DNA of 53,416 nt from Trichocoleus sp. (GTDB lineage Bacteria; Cyanobacteriota; Cyanobacteriia; Elainellales; Elainellaceae), in contig DATNQD010000079.1 in assembly GCA_036702865.1 (NCBI GenBank), forward strand, positions 1 to 53,416, read 5' to 3'. This document shows, in pieces, positions 9,495 through 19,123 of the stretch. Position 1 is the first letter of the stretch, and the number at the start of each line of letters is the position of its first letter. Position numbers and translations under genes: made by a program. Below the pieces are notes generated by a model. It worked only from the letters and a program-made list of their open reading frames with translations. It ran no database searches and was not told where the DNA came from.

Positions 9495-9622
9495 TTTGAG
9501 CCGTTTATCTTTGTCCCTTGCTTCAAGAAAGTTTAGGAAAAGCGACTGACATTTTTTGATTCTTGATAGCTGTCTGGGCTTACTTTCGTTCAGTTCACTT
9601 TACTTAGTTAAAAAGTAAAAAG

Positions 9623-9814
9623 TTACTCTCGATCGTTTACCTTGTAGACAATTTCAGTCTTCTTACCAGAGCCTTTTTTTTCTTCGTATTTAGCAATTGC
9701 TTCCAGGAGCTCCTGTTCTGCTGTCTTTGGTTTTTCCTCTTTTTTCTTAGGGGCAAGTAGCTCTTGTGAAAGGCTAACAATTAGACCCAAAACGACCAGT
9801 GCCAGAAGTTCCAT
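9623..9814 (-). CDS. Small single-TM protein, 63 aa, unknown
   Basis: The N-terminus (MELLALVVLGLIVSLSQELL) forms one membrane segment. It is followed by a highly charged, Lys/Glu-rich helix (about residues 22-55) and a basic end. Only one membrane helix and a cytoplasmic or lumenal charged tail can be described. ATG at 9814 is preceded by GAGG about 10 nt upstream; a longer frame from 9862 would hide the hydrophobic start behind 16 residues and is less likely. The function is unknown. Similar short charged membrane proteins are common in cyanobacteria. Confidence 0.6.
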   Translation of the reverse strand: MELLALVVLGLIVSLSQELLAPKKKEEKPKTAEQELLEAIAKYEEKKGSGKKTEIVYKVNDRE

Positions 9815-10316
9815 AGTATGAATAACCTCAAGTAGCGCAACCACTTTACGATTTCCTGCCAATCGTAAGCTTCAGTAATTTACAACCCGACTCCGGAGAA
9901 CTTAAACAAGATGTCCGATAGTCCTAACATATTCGATAGTCCTAACATATTCCGCTAATGCGGGTTAGGAAGGAAAAAGCTTTTGCGTCATCAATAAATG
10001 CCGTCAAATTAAGTGTTGATTAAGTTGAGTTTTTTATTTTATAAATCTAAAAAATATCAGGTTAAAAGGCTGAGATATCGACAGTTAAAAATATCCGTTA
10101 AAGCAACAGGTATCTGCGATCGATTCGTCACTCATTTTGGACTGTATCGAAAGAAAAAACTCCGCACTAGCGTAGGAATGCTGAAATGCAATCCATCACG
10201 ATTGAGCCAGTTTGCGACTATCCTGTATTTCAACCCCTCTCTGTATCCCACTAGCCAACGAACCAACCCAATTCAGGCTAGAGTCTAGTTACGTCTCGTT
10301 TTGCAAGCTGTCTTCC
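9815..10316. other. Intergenic region with an 18-bp tandem duplication
   Basis: A 502-bp A/T-rich spacer between divergent genes. CGATAGTCCTAACATATT occurs twice in direct tandem at 9916-9933 and 9934-9951, without mismatch. A 91-codon plus-strand frame at 10013-10288 (GTG start, Lys/Arg/Ser-rich) looks like chance and is not called. The region must hold the promoters of the small TM gene and of the ABC ATPase, but I cannot place them. Confidence 0.6.
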
Positions 10317-12248
10317 ATGAGCAACACTATTCTTGACGTTCGCAACCTGCAAGTCCAGTTCCAGATCAACGATCGCTTAATTAAAGCAGTTGACGGCATC
10401 TCCTTTAAGGTCAAACGGGGGCAGACGCTTGGAATTGTGGGAGAGTCAGGATCGGGCAAATCCGTTACATCGCTGGCAGTCATGGGGCTGATTCCCTCGC
10501 CACCCGGTCGAGTTACAGGAGGAGAAATTTGGTTTCAAGCCAGCGAGAACGGGAATGAAGCGAATCTCCTTAGCTTTACTCCAGCTCAAATGCAGCGATA
10601 TCGGGGTGGGCAGGTTTCGATGATCTTTCAGGAGCCGATGAGCTCGCTGAACCCAGTCTACACCTGCGGCTATCAACTGGCAGAAGCGGTTCGGCAGCAT
10701 GCACCCAGCCTATCAACAGCAGAAATTCGGCGGCGATCGATCAGTCTTTTGCAAGAAGTGAAGCTCCTGCCCAGCGATGAAGATCTGAAACAGCAGGCGA
10801 TCGAACGACTCAGGGAACAGAACAAACCTGCCTCAGAGCGGGACATTTTCGAGCAGGTGAACCAACAAAAATTGGCAATGCTCGATCGCTATCCGCATGA
10901 GCTTTCGGGGGGTCAGATCCAGCGAGTAATGATTGCCATGGCAATTTGCTGTAATCCGGCACTGCTGATTGCAGACGAGCCAACTACGGCACTCGATGTG
11001 ACTGTTCAGGCGCGAATTCTAGATCTGCTGCGCGAATTGCGCGATCAGCGGGGCATGTCAATTATGTTCATCACGCATGATCTGGGCCTAATTGCGGAGC
11101 TGGCAGACGAAGTTGCGGTCATGTATCAGGGCAAGATTGTTGAATCTGGCTCAGTCTGGCAAATCTTCTCAGATCCTCAGCATCCTTATACTAAAGGGTT
11201 GCTTGCCTGTCGTCCTCAGCCCCATCGTCGTTTGCGAGTGCTGCCCACAGTTGCCGACTTTATGGAACTGTCCAACAGTCCTACTGGAGAACTAATCATT
11301 CGAGAAAAGTCGCTGAGTCTAGAGCAAGCTTTATCTGAAGCAGCCGACGGTAATGGTGCAATCAATTCCGAAATCACCGATGCCGATCGTCGCTGTACTG
11401 AACTGCAACAACAGTCCCCCCTGCTGTCCGTGCAAAACCTTCAGGTCGGCTATCCGGTGCGAGGCGTATTTGGACAAACGCAGCGATATTTGATGGCAGT
11501 TGATCATGTTTCTTTTGCTGTGTATCCGGGGGAAACGCTGGGTTTAGTCGGTGAGTCTGGTTGCGGTAAAACGACTCTGGCGCGAACGCTGCTGCATTTA
11601 GTCAAACCGATGGCAGGACAAATTTCATTTGATGGCAGAGACATTACTCATCTCAGCGGCATTGCCTTGCGACAACTGCGACGAGAGATGCAAATCATCT
11701 TCCAAAATCCGTTTAGCGCTCTTGATCCACGCATCCAGATCGGGGAAGCAGTCATGGAACCGCTGCAAATCCACCGGGTGGGAAAGAGTCGGCGCGATCG
11801 GCTGGCGCGAATGTCTTATTTGCTCGATCGGGTTGGGCTTGATCCGCAGTGCAGTAACCGCTATCCGCATGAGTTTTCTGGCGGGCAACGCCAACGCATT
11901 TGTATTGCGCGTGCCCTGGCGCTGAATCCCAAATTTATCATCTGCGATGAGTCCGTTTCGGCATTGGATGTCTCAGTGCAAGCACAGGTTTTAAACCTGC
12001 TGAAAGAGCTTCAGTCTGAGTTTAACCTGACCTATATTTTCATCTCCCATGATCTCAGCGTTGTTAAGTTCATGAGCGATCGAATTATGGTGATGAACCA
12101 GGGCAAAATTGAAGAGATCGATCGAGCCGAGGCGATTTATCACAACCCCCAAACCGCCTACACCCGGCAACTGATTTCTGCTATCCCAGTAGGTAGCTTA
12201 GAAACGATTCGATCGCGACAGCTTCAGCGAGGATTTGCAGTGAGTTAA
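10317..12248 (+). CDS. Fused two-domain oligopeptide/dipeptide ABC transporter ATPase
   Basis: A 643-aa protein carrying both nucleotide-binding domains of a Dpp/Opp/Yej-type importer. NBD1 (about 1-300) has Walker A GESGSGKS, signature LSGGQ and Walker [13 protein letters not shown], with a charged insertion between Q-loop and signature. NBD2 (about 350-630) has GESGCGKTT, signature FSGGQ and Walker [13 protein letters not shown]. Each NBD ends with the C-terminal oligopeptide-transporter motif (QHPYTKGLL and TAYTRQLI) typical of DppD/DppF. ATG at 10317 is used because the alignment to the family begins at [15 protein letters not shown]; the frame continues upstream without purpose. No permease or binding-protein gene is next to it, so its partners lie elsewhere. 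The peptide or other substrate cannot be predicted. Confidence 0.92.
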   Translation: MSNTILDVRNLQVQFQINDRLIKAVDGISFKVKRGQTLGIVGESGSGKSVTSLAVMGLIPSPPGRVTGGEIWFQASENGNEANLLSFTPAQMQRYRGGQVSMIFQEPMSSLNPVYTCGYQLAEAVRQHAPSLSTAEIRRRSISLLQEVKLLPSDEDLKQQAIERLREQNKPASERDIFEQVNQQKLAMLDRYPHELSGGQIQRVMIAMAICCNPALLIADEPTTALDVTVQARILDLLRELRDQRGMSIMFITHDLGLIAELADEVAVMYQGKIVESGSVWQIFSDPQHPYTKGLLACRPQPHRRLRVLPTVADFMELSNSPTGELIIREKSLSLEQALSEAADGNGAINSEITDADRRCTELQQQSPLLSVQNLQVGYPVRGVFGQTQRYLMAVDHVSFAVYPGETLGLVGESGCGKTTLARTLLHLVKPMAGQISFDGRDITHLSGIALRQLRREMQIIFQNPFSALDPRIQIGEAVMEPLQIHRVGKSRRDRLARMSYLLDRVGLDPQCSNRYPHEFSGGQRQRICIARALALNPKFIICDESVSALDVSVQAQVLNLLKELQSEFNLTYIFISHDLSVVKFMSDRIMVMNQGKIEEIDRAEAIYHNPQTAYTRQLISAIPVGSLETIRSRQLQRGFAVS

Positions 12249-12278
12249 GGACTTTGCGTGCTGACCAACTCTAACTCA

Positions 12279-13115
12279 TCATTTCTCTTCTTGCTCTGGA
12301 ATCAGACAGAGATCACCAACCTTCAAGAGCGGTTTGCCGCAGTTTTTGCAGAAGTGAGCATCTCGATCGTGCGTTTCTAAACCGCAGTTGGTACAAACAA
12401 TTTCTGCTTGATTGGAGGTCTTGACCAATTGCTTAATCAAATCGCCTAACTGCCAGGGAATTAGCGCAATTCCTGTCAAAATCATCGATACCGTTAGGAG
12501 CCTGCCAGATTGAGAAACGGGCGTAATATCGCCAAACCCAACCGTCGTCATGGTGGCAACTGAAAAATAAACTGCGTCTAAAAACGTGGCATATTTCTGG
12601 GGATTGAGGGGATGCTCGACCTGATAGATTAAGCCCGAATAAATAAAAACAATGGTGAACAGAGTGAACAGAATTCGGGCAAAGATAACGCTATCCTCGC
12701 GAGTAACATAACCAAAAACTGTATTTCCTTCAAAAAAGCGCAGCAGGCGCAAAATCCGAAACCAGCGAAAGATCCGAATGAAGCGAATATCAACGGTTGT
12801 AAAAAGAAATGGCAGAATGGCAATTAAATCAATTAAGGAATAGAGGTTGAAGAAAAAACGAACTTTGTTTTCGGCACTCCAGAACCTCAGTCCATATTCA
12901 ACAGTGAAAATAATCAGAATGATGTCGTTGAGAAGGTTGAGCTTCAGCCGCAAGTAGTCTGGAATCGGATAAGTTTCTGCCACAAAAATTGTAGAAGACA
13001 GCAGCACTAAACCAACGATCGCAAGATTAATCGCTTTCCCGATCGCTGTCTCAATATCTTCCAGATAAAACCGGACTGTTTTTCGCAGTTCCATATGCGG
13101 CTGAAGCTTGACCAT
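12279..13115 (-). CDS. Voltage-sensor-type potassium channel with C-terminal zinc ribbon
   Basis: A 278-aa inner-membrane channel of the six-TM ion-transport family. S1-S3 occupy about 20-110. S4 is a short Arg ladder (RFIRIFRWFRILRLLRFF, about 110-130). S5 (about 143-165) is followed by the pore helix and selectivity filter TVGFGD (about 191-196) and S6. The C-terminus carries two CxxC pairs (CTNCG and CKNCG) about 16 residues apart, a rubredoxin-like or zinc-ribbon module that could sense metal or redox state (inference). The start at 13115 is the longest ATG; 13094 is an alternative. It is convergent with the ABC ATPase, leaving a 30-bp gap. Confidence 0.88.
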   Translation of the reverse strand: MVKLQPHMELRKTVRFYLEDIETAIGKAINLAIVGLVLLSSTIFVAETYPIPDYLRLKLNLLNDIILIIFTVEYGLRFWSAENKVRFFFNLYSLIDLIAILPFLFTTVDIRFIRIFRWFRILRLLRFFEGNTVFGYVTREDSVIFARILFTLFTIVFIYSGLIYQVEHPLNPQKYATFLDAVYFSVATMTTVGFGDITPVSQSGRLLTVSMILTGIALIPWQLGDLIKQLVKTSNQAEIVCTNCGLETHDRDAHFCKNCGKPLLKVGDLCLIPEQEEK

Positions 13116-13178
13116 TCATTGATTGAGCATGACATGATTTAGCACCGATCAATGAAAGCAGATCAACCCATGCTAACG

Positions 13179-14075
13179 CTAATGCAAACTGATGATACCA
13201 GTTCCCACCACAATCAGAGCAATGGCAACGCCCTTCTGAGTTAAGACACTTTGGCTCATATCTTCATGAATAAATTGGGGAAACTTAAACGAGAAAAAGA
13301 TTGATAGTAGCAAAACAAAGATTGCTTGGATCCCAGCCGACGCGCTGACCAACGAGACAGGCGCAAGCGACATCGCAAAGTTATAAAACACTAGCCCGCT
13401 AAATTCCAGCAATCCATTGAGCAACATCAGCCCACAGACTTTGCGGCTCATTCCTCGTAAGGTTTGCTGGACTTCTTGCCGCTGGGTTGGCAAACAGAGC
13501 ATTAGCACTGAACAAATGCCAACGCTGCCTCGCATAAGCGTAAAGCCATCATAGAAATCGAGATGCAGATAGATATATTTGGCGATCGAACTATAAGCCG
13601 CCGATAAGAAACTCGCAAAAATCATTAAATAGAATGCTTTGGTGGGCTTGAAGAGATCAGAAATTTGTTTGACTGAAACCAAGAACCCACCGATGACGAG
13701 CAAGATAAATGCGCTGATTTGCCAAATATCTAGCCGTTCGCCCGAAAAATTGCCAAAGAACAGCAGCAGGAATAGCGGTGTAAATCGCCAAAGGGGAACA
13801 ACTCTCGAAGCTTCCTCGATCGCCAGCGCCTTCAAGTAGGGAATCAGAATATAGAAGTAGAGAACGCCAGAACCGATCGCAATCAGCAACAGATCAAAAC
13901 GGGGAAAATGAATTCCTCGCATTGGCAGCAACAAAAGTGGTGATAGATTCCATACACCAAATCCAATTAAATTTACCGTAATGCTACTGACATGGCGACT
14001 GATCAAAACCTTACTTAGAAGATTACAGCTAGACCAAATCACATATGCAAACAGCGCAAAAGGTAACCATTCCAT
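13179..14075 (-). CDS. DMT-superfamily (EamA-type) membrane transporter
   Basis: A 298-aa protein with about ten hydrophobic segments arranged as two repeats of five, which is the hallmark of drug/metabolite transporters. The segment VVPLWRFTPLFLLLFFGN near residues 92-109 and the end VAIALIVVGTGIISL fit the fold. The substrate is unknown. ATG at 14075 has GAGG about 9 nt upstream. The divergent intergenic region holds a striking operator-like palindrome 77 bp upstream of this start. The gene is followed in the same direction by the channel gene after 63 bp, so co-transcription is possible. Confidence 0.82.
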   Translation of the reverse strand: MEWLPFALFAYVIWSSCNLLSKVLISRHVSSITVNLIGFGVWNLSPLLLLPMRGIHFPRFDLLLIAIGSGVLYFYILIPYLKALAIEEASRVVPLWRFTPLFLLLFFGNFSGERLDIWQISAFILLVIGGFLVSVKQISDLFKPTKAFYLMIFASFLSAAYSSIAKYIYLHLDFYDGFTLMRGSVGICSVLMLCLPTQRQEVQQTLRGMSRKVCGLMLLNGLLEFSGLVFYNFAMSLAPVSLVSASAGIQAIFVLLLSIFFSFKFPQFIHEDMSQSVLTQKGVAIALIVVGTGIISLH

Positions 14076-14151
14076 GACTCACATCCTCAATGATGCACAG
14101 GTCGCATTCGGGTGAATCCTTCCTGTTATTTCTTTTTGACTAGATAGAGGA

Positions 14152-14165
14152 TGTATCGCGATACA
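14152..14165. promoter_or_regulatory. Operator-like perfect palindrome TGTATCGCGATACA
   Basis: A 14-bp perfect palindrome flanked by a second, looser arm pair (TAGAG at 14145-14149 and CTCTA at 14166-14170). It lies 77 bp upstream of the DMT transporter start and 182 bp upstream of the DUF92 start. The size and symmetry fit a dimeric HTH repressor site such as TetR or GntR type. No such regulator gene is adjacent. Confidence 0.5.
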
Positions 14166-14346
14166 CTCTAGATATCCTTAGAGTGCCCGGTGAGAAAAGC
14201 GGGAATGAACTCATCTCAATCAAGCGTAAAAAAACTTTACTTATTTGCAGTTGAGCGAGAGCAATTAAGACAGAATTGATGCAGGATTAATGCACTTTGC
14301 TCAATCCAACATTCCACAGTGCTGATATCGTTCAGAAAGGCGCACT

Positions 14347-15165
14347 ATGTTTTCTATGCCGATGTCTATCCCTCCCGATATCCTCGACGTTTTTATGCCC
14401 TGGGCGATCGCAATTGGGTTAAATTCGCTGTTGCTTGGCATCGCCTGGTTTGCTCCCAAAAAGCTCCTGACGCCTGCGGGCTATGTCCATGCCTGGATAC
14501 TGGGCGTAATTCTCTGGGGCACGCTGGGCTGGCGCGGCTATGTCGTGATGTTGTTCTATTTCCTGGTTGGCTCAGCCGTAACTAAAGTCGGCATGGCAGA
14601 CAAAGAAGCCGCCGGAATTGCCGAGAAGCGATCGGGGGCTAGAGGTCCAGAAAACGTTTGGGGGTCGGCACTGACTGCGACGCTCTGTGCTCTGGGGGCT
14701 TATGCCGTCACCACTTTTTATGTCACCCATGCTGCGAGTTGGGTCAGCCAAACAGTCTTGCTGCTCTACCTCGGCTATGTTGCCAGCATGAGCACTAAAC
14801 TCTCGGATACCGCTGCCAGTGAGGTTGGTAAAGCCTACGGTAAACGCACTTTTCTCATCACCACTCTCCAGCCTGTAGCGCGGGGAACTGAAGGAGCCGT
14901 TAGCCTGGAAGGAACATTGGCGGGCATTGTTGCCTCAGTTGCAATTGCGATCGTCGCCTGGGGCGTTCAACTCATTTCCCCGGTCGGCATTGGCATCTGT
15001 GTAGTCGCTGCCTTTGTTGCCACGAATCTAGAGAGCGTCATTGGAGCAACGCTGCAAACTCAGTTTGATTGGCTGACGAATGAGCTAGTCAATATTCTGA
15101 ATACTTTAATTGGGGCGATCGTGGCGATCGGTCTGGCATTATTGCTGCAATGGTTAGGGGTGTAG
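14347..15165 (+). CDS. DUF92/TIGR00297 membrane protein, phytyl-phosphate kinase (VTE6) homologue
   Basis: A 272-aa polytopic membrane protein of the DUF92 family. The plant member VTE6 and its cyanobacterial homologue phosphorylate phytyl-phosphate to phytyl-diphosphate, salvaging phytol from chlorophyll turnover for tocopherol and phylloquinone. It has about six to seven membrane segments. Conserved polar loops carry GMADKEAAGIAEKRSGARGPENVWGS split across residues 84-109 and the diagnostic block SDTAASEVGKAYGKRTFLIT (about 158-177), followed by PVARGTEGAVSLEGTLAG. ATG at 14347 has AAAGG upstream. A separate phytol kinase (VTE5 type) is not in the window. The function is assigned by family only. 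Confidence 0.85.
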   Translation: MFSMPMSIPPDILDVFMPWAIAIGLNSLLLGIAWFAPKKLLTPAGYVHAWILGVILWGTLGWRGYVVMLFYFLVGSAVTKVGMADKEAAGIAEKRSGARGPENVWGSALTATLCALGAYAVTTFYVTHAASWVSQTVLLLYLGYVASMSTKLSDTAASEVGKAYGKRTFLITTLQPVARGTEGAVSLEGTLAGIVASVAIAIVAWGVQLISPVGIGICVVAAFVATNLESVIGATLQTQFDWLTNELVNILNTLIGAIVAIGLALLLQWLGV

Positions 15166-15227
15166 CCCTTGATTCTCCAATAATGGGACGACTTTGAATT
15201 CGTACATTCTTACTCAATTCCTCAATC

Positions 15228-16460
15228 ATGCGCCTTCTTTGCCTCAGTAATGGACATGGAGAAGATCAAATTGCCCTTCGGATTCTCCAAGCACTTCAGC
15301 AGCAGCCCCATCCACCGGAAGTAATGGCGTTGCCCCTGGTTGGCGAGGGACAGGCTTACATCCGCCAGGGCATTCCTTTGATCGGAACTGCAAAAACCAT
15401 GCCCTCTGGTGGCTTTATCTACATGGATGGGCGACAGTTGGCAAGAGATTTGCGCGGCGGCTTGCTGCAACTGACCCGATCGCAGCTGCAAACGGTTCAA
15501 GCCTGGGCAAAAGAGGGAGGGGTTATTCTGGCAGTGGGAGATATTGTACCCTTGCTGTTTGCCTGGTGGAGTGGTGCGCCCTATGCTTTTGTGGGAACGG
15601 CAAAATCAGAATATTACTTGCGCGATGAAATGGGGCTGCTGGCTCGGCGATCGGGGTTGGCGCGGCTAGAAAGTTGGTCAGGCTCGGTCTATTTGCCCTG
15701 GGAACGCTGGCTGATGTCACAACCTAGATGTAAAGCAGTTTTTCCGCGTGATACGTTGACCACCCATGTTTTGAAGCGATGGCAAATTCCTGCCTTTGAT
15801 CTGGGCAATCCAATGATGGATGGTTTGGAGCCAACGGGAATGCAGTTTCAGCCTGCAAAGCCGAGCCTGGAGCCAGAAATGTTAGAGCCACTAACGATCG
15901 CCCTTCTCCCTGGTTCTCGAACCCCAGAAGCCTATGAAAATTGGCAAATTATTCTCCAGGCAGTCGCGGCTCTGTGCTTGAAGCAAAAACATCGATCGCT
16001 GTTGTTTGTAGCGGCGGTCGCACCTGGGCTTGATCAAGCAAAATTGCAGCAAGCATTAGCGGCACAGAGGTGGCAAACGAATACAGCGATACCGGGGCAA
16101 TTTCAGCAAGAGCGGGCAACGCTGATTCTCACCTCAGCCTTCAATGATTGTTTGCATCAAGCAGATTTGGCGATTGCGATGGCAGGAACCGCAACAGAAC
16201 AGTTTGTCGGACTGGGCAAGCCTGCAATCACGCTACCAGGACAAGGACCCCAATTCACAGCTGCTTTTGCAGAAGCACAAACGCGCTTACTCGGTTCCTC
16301 AGTCGTTCTGGCTGACTCACCCAATCAAGTTCCGGCGATCGTCACATCCTTGCTGCAAGACCCCGATCGCCTCTACCAAATTCAAATCAATGGACAGCGA
16401 CGCATGGGGAATGCTGGGGCAGCCGATCGAATTGCTACTTGCTTGCTCCAACAGTTTTAA
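15228..16460 (+). CDS. Lipid-A-disaccharide-synthase-related protein (TIGR03492 type)
   Basis: A 410-aa protein of the GT-B-like family related to LpxB and found in cyanobacteria and a few other phyla. The N-terminus LCLSNGHGEDQIALRIL is the glycine-rich first half. A C-terminal half contains LLPGSRTPEAYENWQ (about 228-242) and AIAMAGTATEQFVGLGKPAI (about 315-334), which resemble the nucleotide-sugar-binding part of LpxB. No LpxB activity should be assumed; the substrate is unknown. It follows DUF92 in the same direction after 62 bp, so they may share a transcript. No clear Shine-Dalgarno is seen before ATG 15228. Confidence 0.82.
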   Translation: MRLLCLSNGHGEDQIALRILQALQQQPHPPEVMALPLVGEGQAYIRQGIPLIGTAKTMPSGGFIYMDGRQLARDLRGGLLQLTRSQLQTVQAWAKEGGVILAVGDIVPLLFAWWSGAPYAFVGTAKSEYYLRDEMGLLARRSGLARLESWSGSVYLPWERWLMSQPRCKAVFPRDTLTTHVLKRWQIPAFDLGNPMMDGLEPTGMQFQPAKPSLEPEMLEPLTIALLPGSRTPEAYENWQIILQAVAALCLKQKHRSLLFVAAVAPGLDQAKLQQALAAQRWQTNTAIPGQFQQERATLILTSAFNDCLHQADLAIAMAGTATEQFVGLGKPAITLPGQGPQFTAAFAEAQTRLLGSSVVLADSPNQVPAIVTSLLQDPDRLYQIQINGQRRMGNAGAADRIATCLLQQF

Positions 16461-16617
16461 TCAGCTTTATCAGCAAATTTTGTCAGCGAATTCTGTTAGC
16501 AAACCCGCGCATTGTCTAAATCCATCAATGATGCGCTCTCCTGACCCCTAACCCTGGGAAGAGCCAGTCTTCAATGATTCCTCAGAGCTGGGGAATTAGG
16601 AGGTGATGCAGGAGCTT

Positions 16618-16669
16618 AATTCGCAACTTTAATTCGCAACTTCAATTCACAACTTCAATTCACAACTTC
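16618..16669 (+). repeat. 13-bp tandem repeat, four units
   Basis: The units are AATTCGCAACTTT, AATTCGCAACTTC, AATTCACAACTTC and AATTCACAACTTC. They are followed by a broken fifth unit. Confidence 0.9.
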
Positions 16670-16805
16670 AATTCCGCAGTGCCCAAACTTGAACGCTTTA
16701 CTGCCTAGCACTAATTCCGTTTTGCACAACAATCTCAATAAGTATTAAAAAATCATTTATCTGTCTGCCAAAAGAGGTATATAAAAAGCGGAGGCAATTG
16801 AATTT

Positions 16806-16829
16806 AATAGAACTCTATTCACTAATAGA
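16806..16829 (+). promoter_or_regulatory. AATAGA inverted repeat with a third half-site
   Basis: AATAGA (16806-16811), two spacer bases, TCTATT (16814-16819), then AATAGA again at 16824-16829. It sits upstream of the pentapeptide membrane protein gene and could be an operator. The cognate factor is unknown. Confidence 0.35.
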
Positions 16830-16911
16830 ATTTGACCGGGGTGTGAGCCATTATCGAGCATCTACCCATTGAACAAAAAGCGCATCAAACTTTGGGCATG
16901 AGGTAAGCGAC

Positions 16912-17871
16912 ATGATGGAAGCTGATCAGTTATTGCATCTTTACAGGCAGGGGGAACGCGATTTTCGCAAACTGAACTTAAAGGGACGATCGTTTCGCGG
17001 CTACGACCTATCCGGTGCAGATTTTAGCGGTGCAGATCTGCGGGGGGTAGATTTCAGGCGGGCAACGCTGCGAGGAGCTACTTTTGCTCATGCCAAAATT
17101 GGGCTGCGGTGGAGAGGGGCGATCGTGATGGCGTTTATACTCATTGCTATTGCTGCATTGCTCGGCATCTGTGCAGGGATTGTTGGGACGATCGTTAATT
17201 TACAAGTTCGGCTTTATACCACCAATTTTGAAGAGATAATTGCAGGCGTGGCGATGGTCATCTTGCTAATCGCTTTTGCGGTGCTGTCGGTTTTGCATGG
17301 GCTAAGAGCTGGCTTTAGCGTGTTTCTCGTTGCTTTTGCCATTGCTGTCGGCATTGTGGCAACAGGTCCAATTATTTCCAGCTTGCTTAGCCCCGTTACC
17401 TTTAAGATTGCCGGAGCAATTGCCAATTCAATTACTGTCGTGTCTGGTGTTCTGGCTGCAACAGTAACCGCAGTGGTGATTGCAACAGCTGCTTATACCG
17501 CAATCAATCTTGCAGTTGCCAGCACCGTAGCTGCCGTCTTTGCTTTAGGGTTTGCCTTTACGGTTGCCGCTACCGGAATCCTCACCTCGATCGTGGCCAT
17601 TGTGCCCTGCATCATGATGTTAACGGCTCATCTTTGCTTACGCGCCCTCAGAGGTGACGAGCGCCATTCCTTGATCCGCAATGTTGCAATTGTGATGACG
17701 ATGCGCTGGGGTACGGATTTCCAGGGAGCTGATTTAACCGATGCAAACTTCATAGGCGCGAGGTTGCGGAACGCCAACTTTAGTGATGCAATGCTAACGC
17801 GCACTTCCTGGAGTGATGGCTCAAAAACAGAAGCAACTCAACGATTTCGCGATCCTTATGTTCTGAGTTGA
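16912..17871 (+). CDS. Pentapeptide-repeat membrane protein
   Basis: A 319-aa protein with a split architecture. Residues 18-62 hold A(D/N)LxG-type pentapeptide repeats (GYDLSGADFSGADLRG and on). Residues about 65-250 contain roughly six Ala/Val/Ile-rich membrane segments. The C-terminal 60 residues return to pentapeptides (ADLTDANFIGARLRNANFSD). The two repeat blocks could stack into one quadrilateral helix on the same membrane face (inference). Tandem ATGs at 16912 and 16915 share the GAGGT upstream. The function is unknown; such sandwiched proteins recur in cyanobacteria. Confidence 0.8.
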   Translation: MMEADQLLHLYRQGERDFRKLNLKGRSFRGYDLSGADFSGADLRGVDFRRATLRGATFAHAKIGLRWRGAIVMAFILIAIAALLGICAGIVGTIVNLQVRLYTTNFEEIIAGVAMVILLIAFAVLSVLHGLRAGFSVFLVAFAIAVGIVATGPIISSLLSPVTFKIAGAIANSITVVSGVLAATVTAVVIATAAYTAINLAVASTVAAVFALGFAFTVAATGILTSIVAIVPCIMMLTAHLCLRALRGDERHSLIRNVAIVMTMRWGTDFQGADLTDANFIGARLRNANFSDAMLTRTSWSDGSKTEATQRFRDPYVLS

Positions 17872-17897
17872 GGTTAGCCCTTGCATCGCCCCCTAAA

Positions 17898-17915
17898 TCC
17901 CCCAACTCTGGGGGA
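17898..17915. terminator. TCCCCC-GGGGGA hairpin between convergent genes
   Basis: TCCCCC and GGGGGA pair around a six-base loop, followed by CTTTG on the plus strand. It lies in the 87-bp gap between the pentapeptide gene and purM, where a bidirectional terminator is expected. The T-tract is weak. A similar C-run/G-run hairpin with a related tail occurs near 34854-34886. Confidence 0.45.
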
Positions 17916-17958
17916 CTTTGATTCTGCTGAAGGAGCTGCTCAGGTGTTTAGAGAGACA

Positions 17959-18984
17959 TTAGAGAGACAAATGTAATTCACCTGTTCCTTCTACCACTTC
18001 ACCGATCGCCCAGGCTGACATCTCTTGAGACTGAAACCATTGAATCGTTTGGTCTGCTTGATTGGGGGGAACCAGCAATACAAAGCCAATGCCCATGTTG
18101 AAGGTGTTGAACATCTCGCTGCGGTTGACAGAGCCTTTTTGAGCGAGCCAATCAAAAATTGGGGGGGCTGTCCAGCGATCGGCATTCACCTGAATCGATT
18201 GATCTGCGCCCAAGCAACGAGGCAGATTTTCTGGCAAACCGCCACCCGTAATATGCGCCATGCCATGCACTTCCAGACCCGATCGCAGCGCTGCCAGCAC
18301 CGGTTTTACATAGATTTGAGTCGGGGTTAACAGCACTTCACCAAGGGTTTTCCCGCCCAGTGATTCCGGGCGATCGTCTAACGCTTGCCCCGATGCTTCT
18401 ACAATTTTCCGCACCAGGCTAAAACCATTGCTGTGAATTCCCTGACTGGCAAGCCCGATCGCCACATCGCCAATCTGCACCCGCGAGCCATCCAAAATTC
18501 GGCTTTTTTCAGCAATCCCCACACAAAAGCCTGCCAGGTCATATTCTCCTGGCTGATAAAATCCGGGCATCTCTGCCGTTTCACCGCCCAACAAGGCACA
18601 ACCCGCTGATCGACAGCCTGAGGCAATCCCAGAAACCACCTGCGCCAGTTGCTCTGAATTCAACTTTCCCGTTGCCAAATAATCCAGAAAAAACAGAGGT
18701 TCTGCACCGGAAGTCAGCACATCATTCACACACATTGCCACCAGATCAATTCCTACTGTGTCATGTCGATCGCACTGGTGCGCCAGCTTCAGCTTTGTGC
18801 CCACTCCATCAGTTCCAGAGACAAGTACAGGTTCCTGGTATCCAGACGGCAGTTGAAAGAAGCCACTAAATCCGCCTAATCCGCCCAGCACTTCCGGACG
18901 AAACGTACTTTCCACCATCTGCCGGATCTGCCGCACAAATGCCCGTCCTGCCTCAACATCAACCCCTGCTTCCCGGTAATCCAT
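17959..18984 (-). CDS. purM: Phosphoribosylformylglycinamidine cyclo-ligase (AIR synthetase)
   Basis: A 341-aa cytosolic enzyme of de novo purine synthesis, converting FGAM to AIR with ATP. It carries the family N-terminus [16 protein letters not shown], the ATP/Mg loop [13 protein letters not shown] (about 55-67), the block [12 protein letters not shown] and the C-terminal [11 protein letters not shown]. The length agrees with the usual 340-345 aa. I chose ATG at 18984 because it matches family starts and has AGG upstream; the frame extends to 19041 with an internal ATG at 19002. A LexA-like box lies 140 bp upstream in the shared divergent region, but it is closer to the opposite gene. Confidence 0.95.
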   Translation of the reverse strand: MDYREAGVDVEAGRAFVRQIRQMVESTFRPEVLGGLGGFSGFFQLPSGYQEPVLVSGTDGVGTKLKLAHQCDRHDTVGIDLVAMCVNDVLTSGAEPLFFLDYLATGKLNSEQLAQVVSGIASGCRSAGCALLGGETAEMPGFYQPGEYDLAGFCVGIAEKSRILDGSRVQIGDVAIGLASQGIHSNGFSLVRKIVEASGQALDDRPESLGGKTLGEVLLTPTQIYVKPVLAALRSGLEVHGMAHITGGGLPENLPRCLGADQSIQVNADRWTAPPIFDWLAQKGSVNRSEMFNTFNMGIGFVLLVPPNQADQTIQWFQSQEMSAWAIGEVVEGTGELHLSL

Positions 18985-19123
18985 AACCGCACCTAACCTC
19001 ATGACCTCTGTTGCAGATGCTATTGTACTGGCGATTCGCATTCAAATTTTTCATCCCTCATTCTTCATGCCTCGTCCCTTAAAGAATGTCATCAAGAATG
19101 CTGCGATCGTTCCAAGATGGTGT

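Larger units (their letters stand above)
16461..16911. other. Intergenic region with 13-bp tandem repeats and an operator-like element
   Basis: A 451-bp gap. Four consecutive 13-bp units (AATTCGCAACTTT, then AATTCGCAACTTC and two AATTCACAACTTC) fill 16618-16669. Downstream, AATAGA-AC-TCTATT at 16806-16819 is a perfect inverted repeat, and a third AATAGA half-site follows at 16824-16829, about 90 bp before the next gene. I see no coding potential. Confidence 0.6.

Noticed and set aside
10013-10288. 91-codon plus-strand frame before the ABC ATPase
   Set aside because: Lys/Arg/Ser-rich translation of A/T-rich DNA, GTG start without ribosome binding site, no family resemblance.
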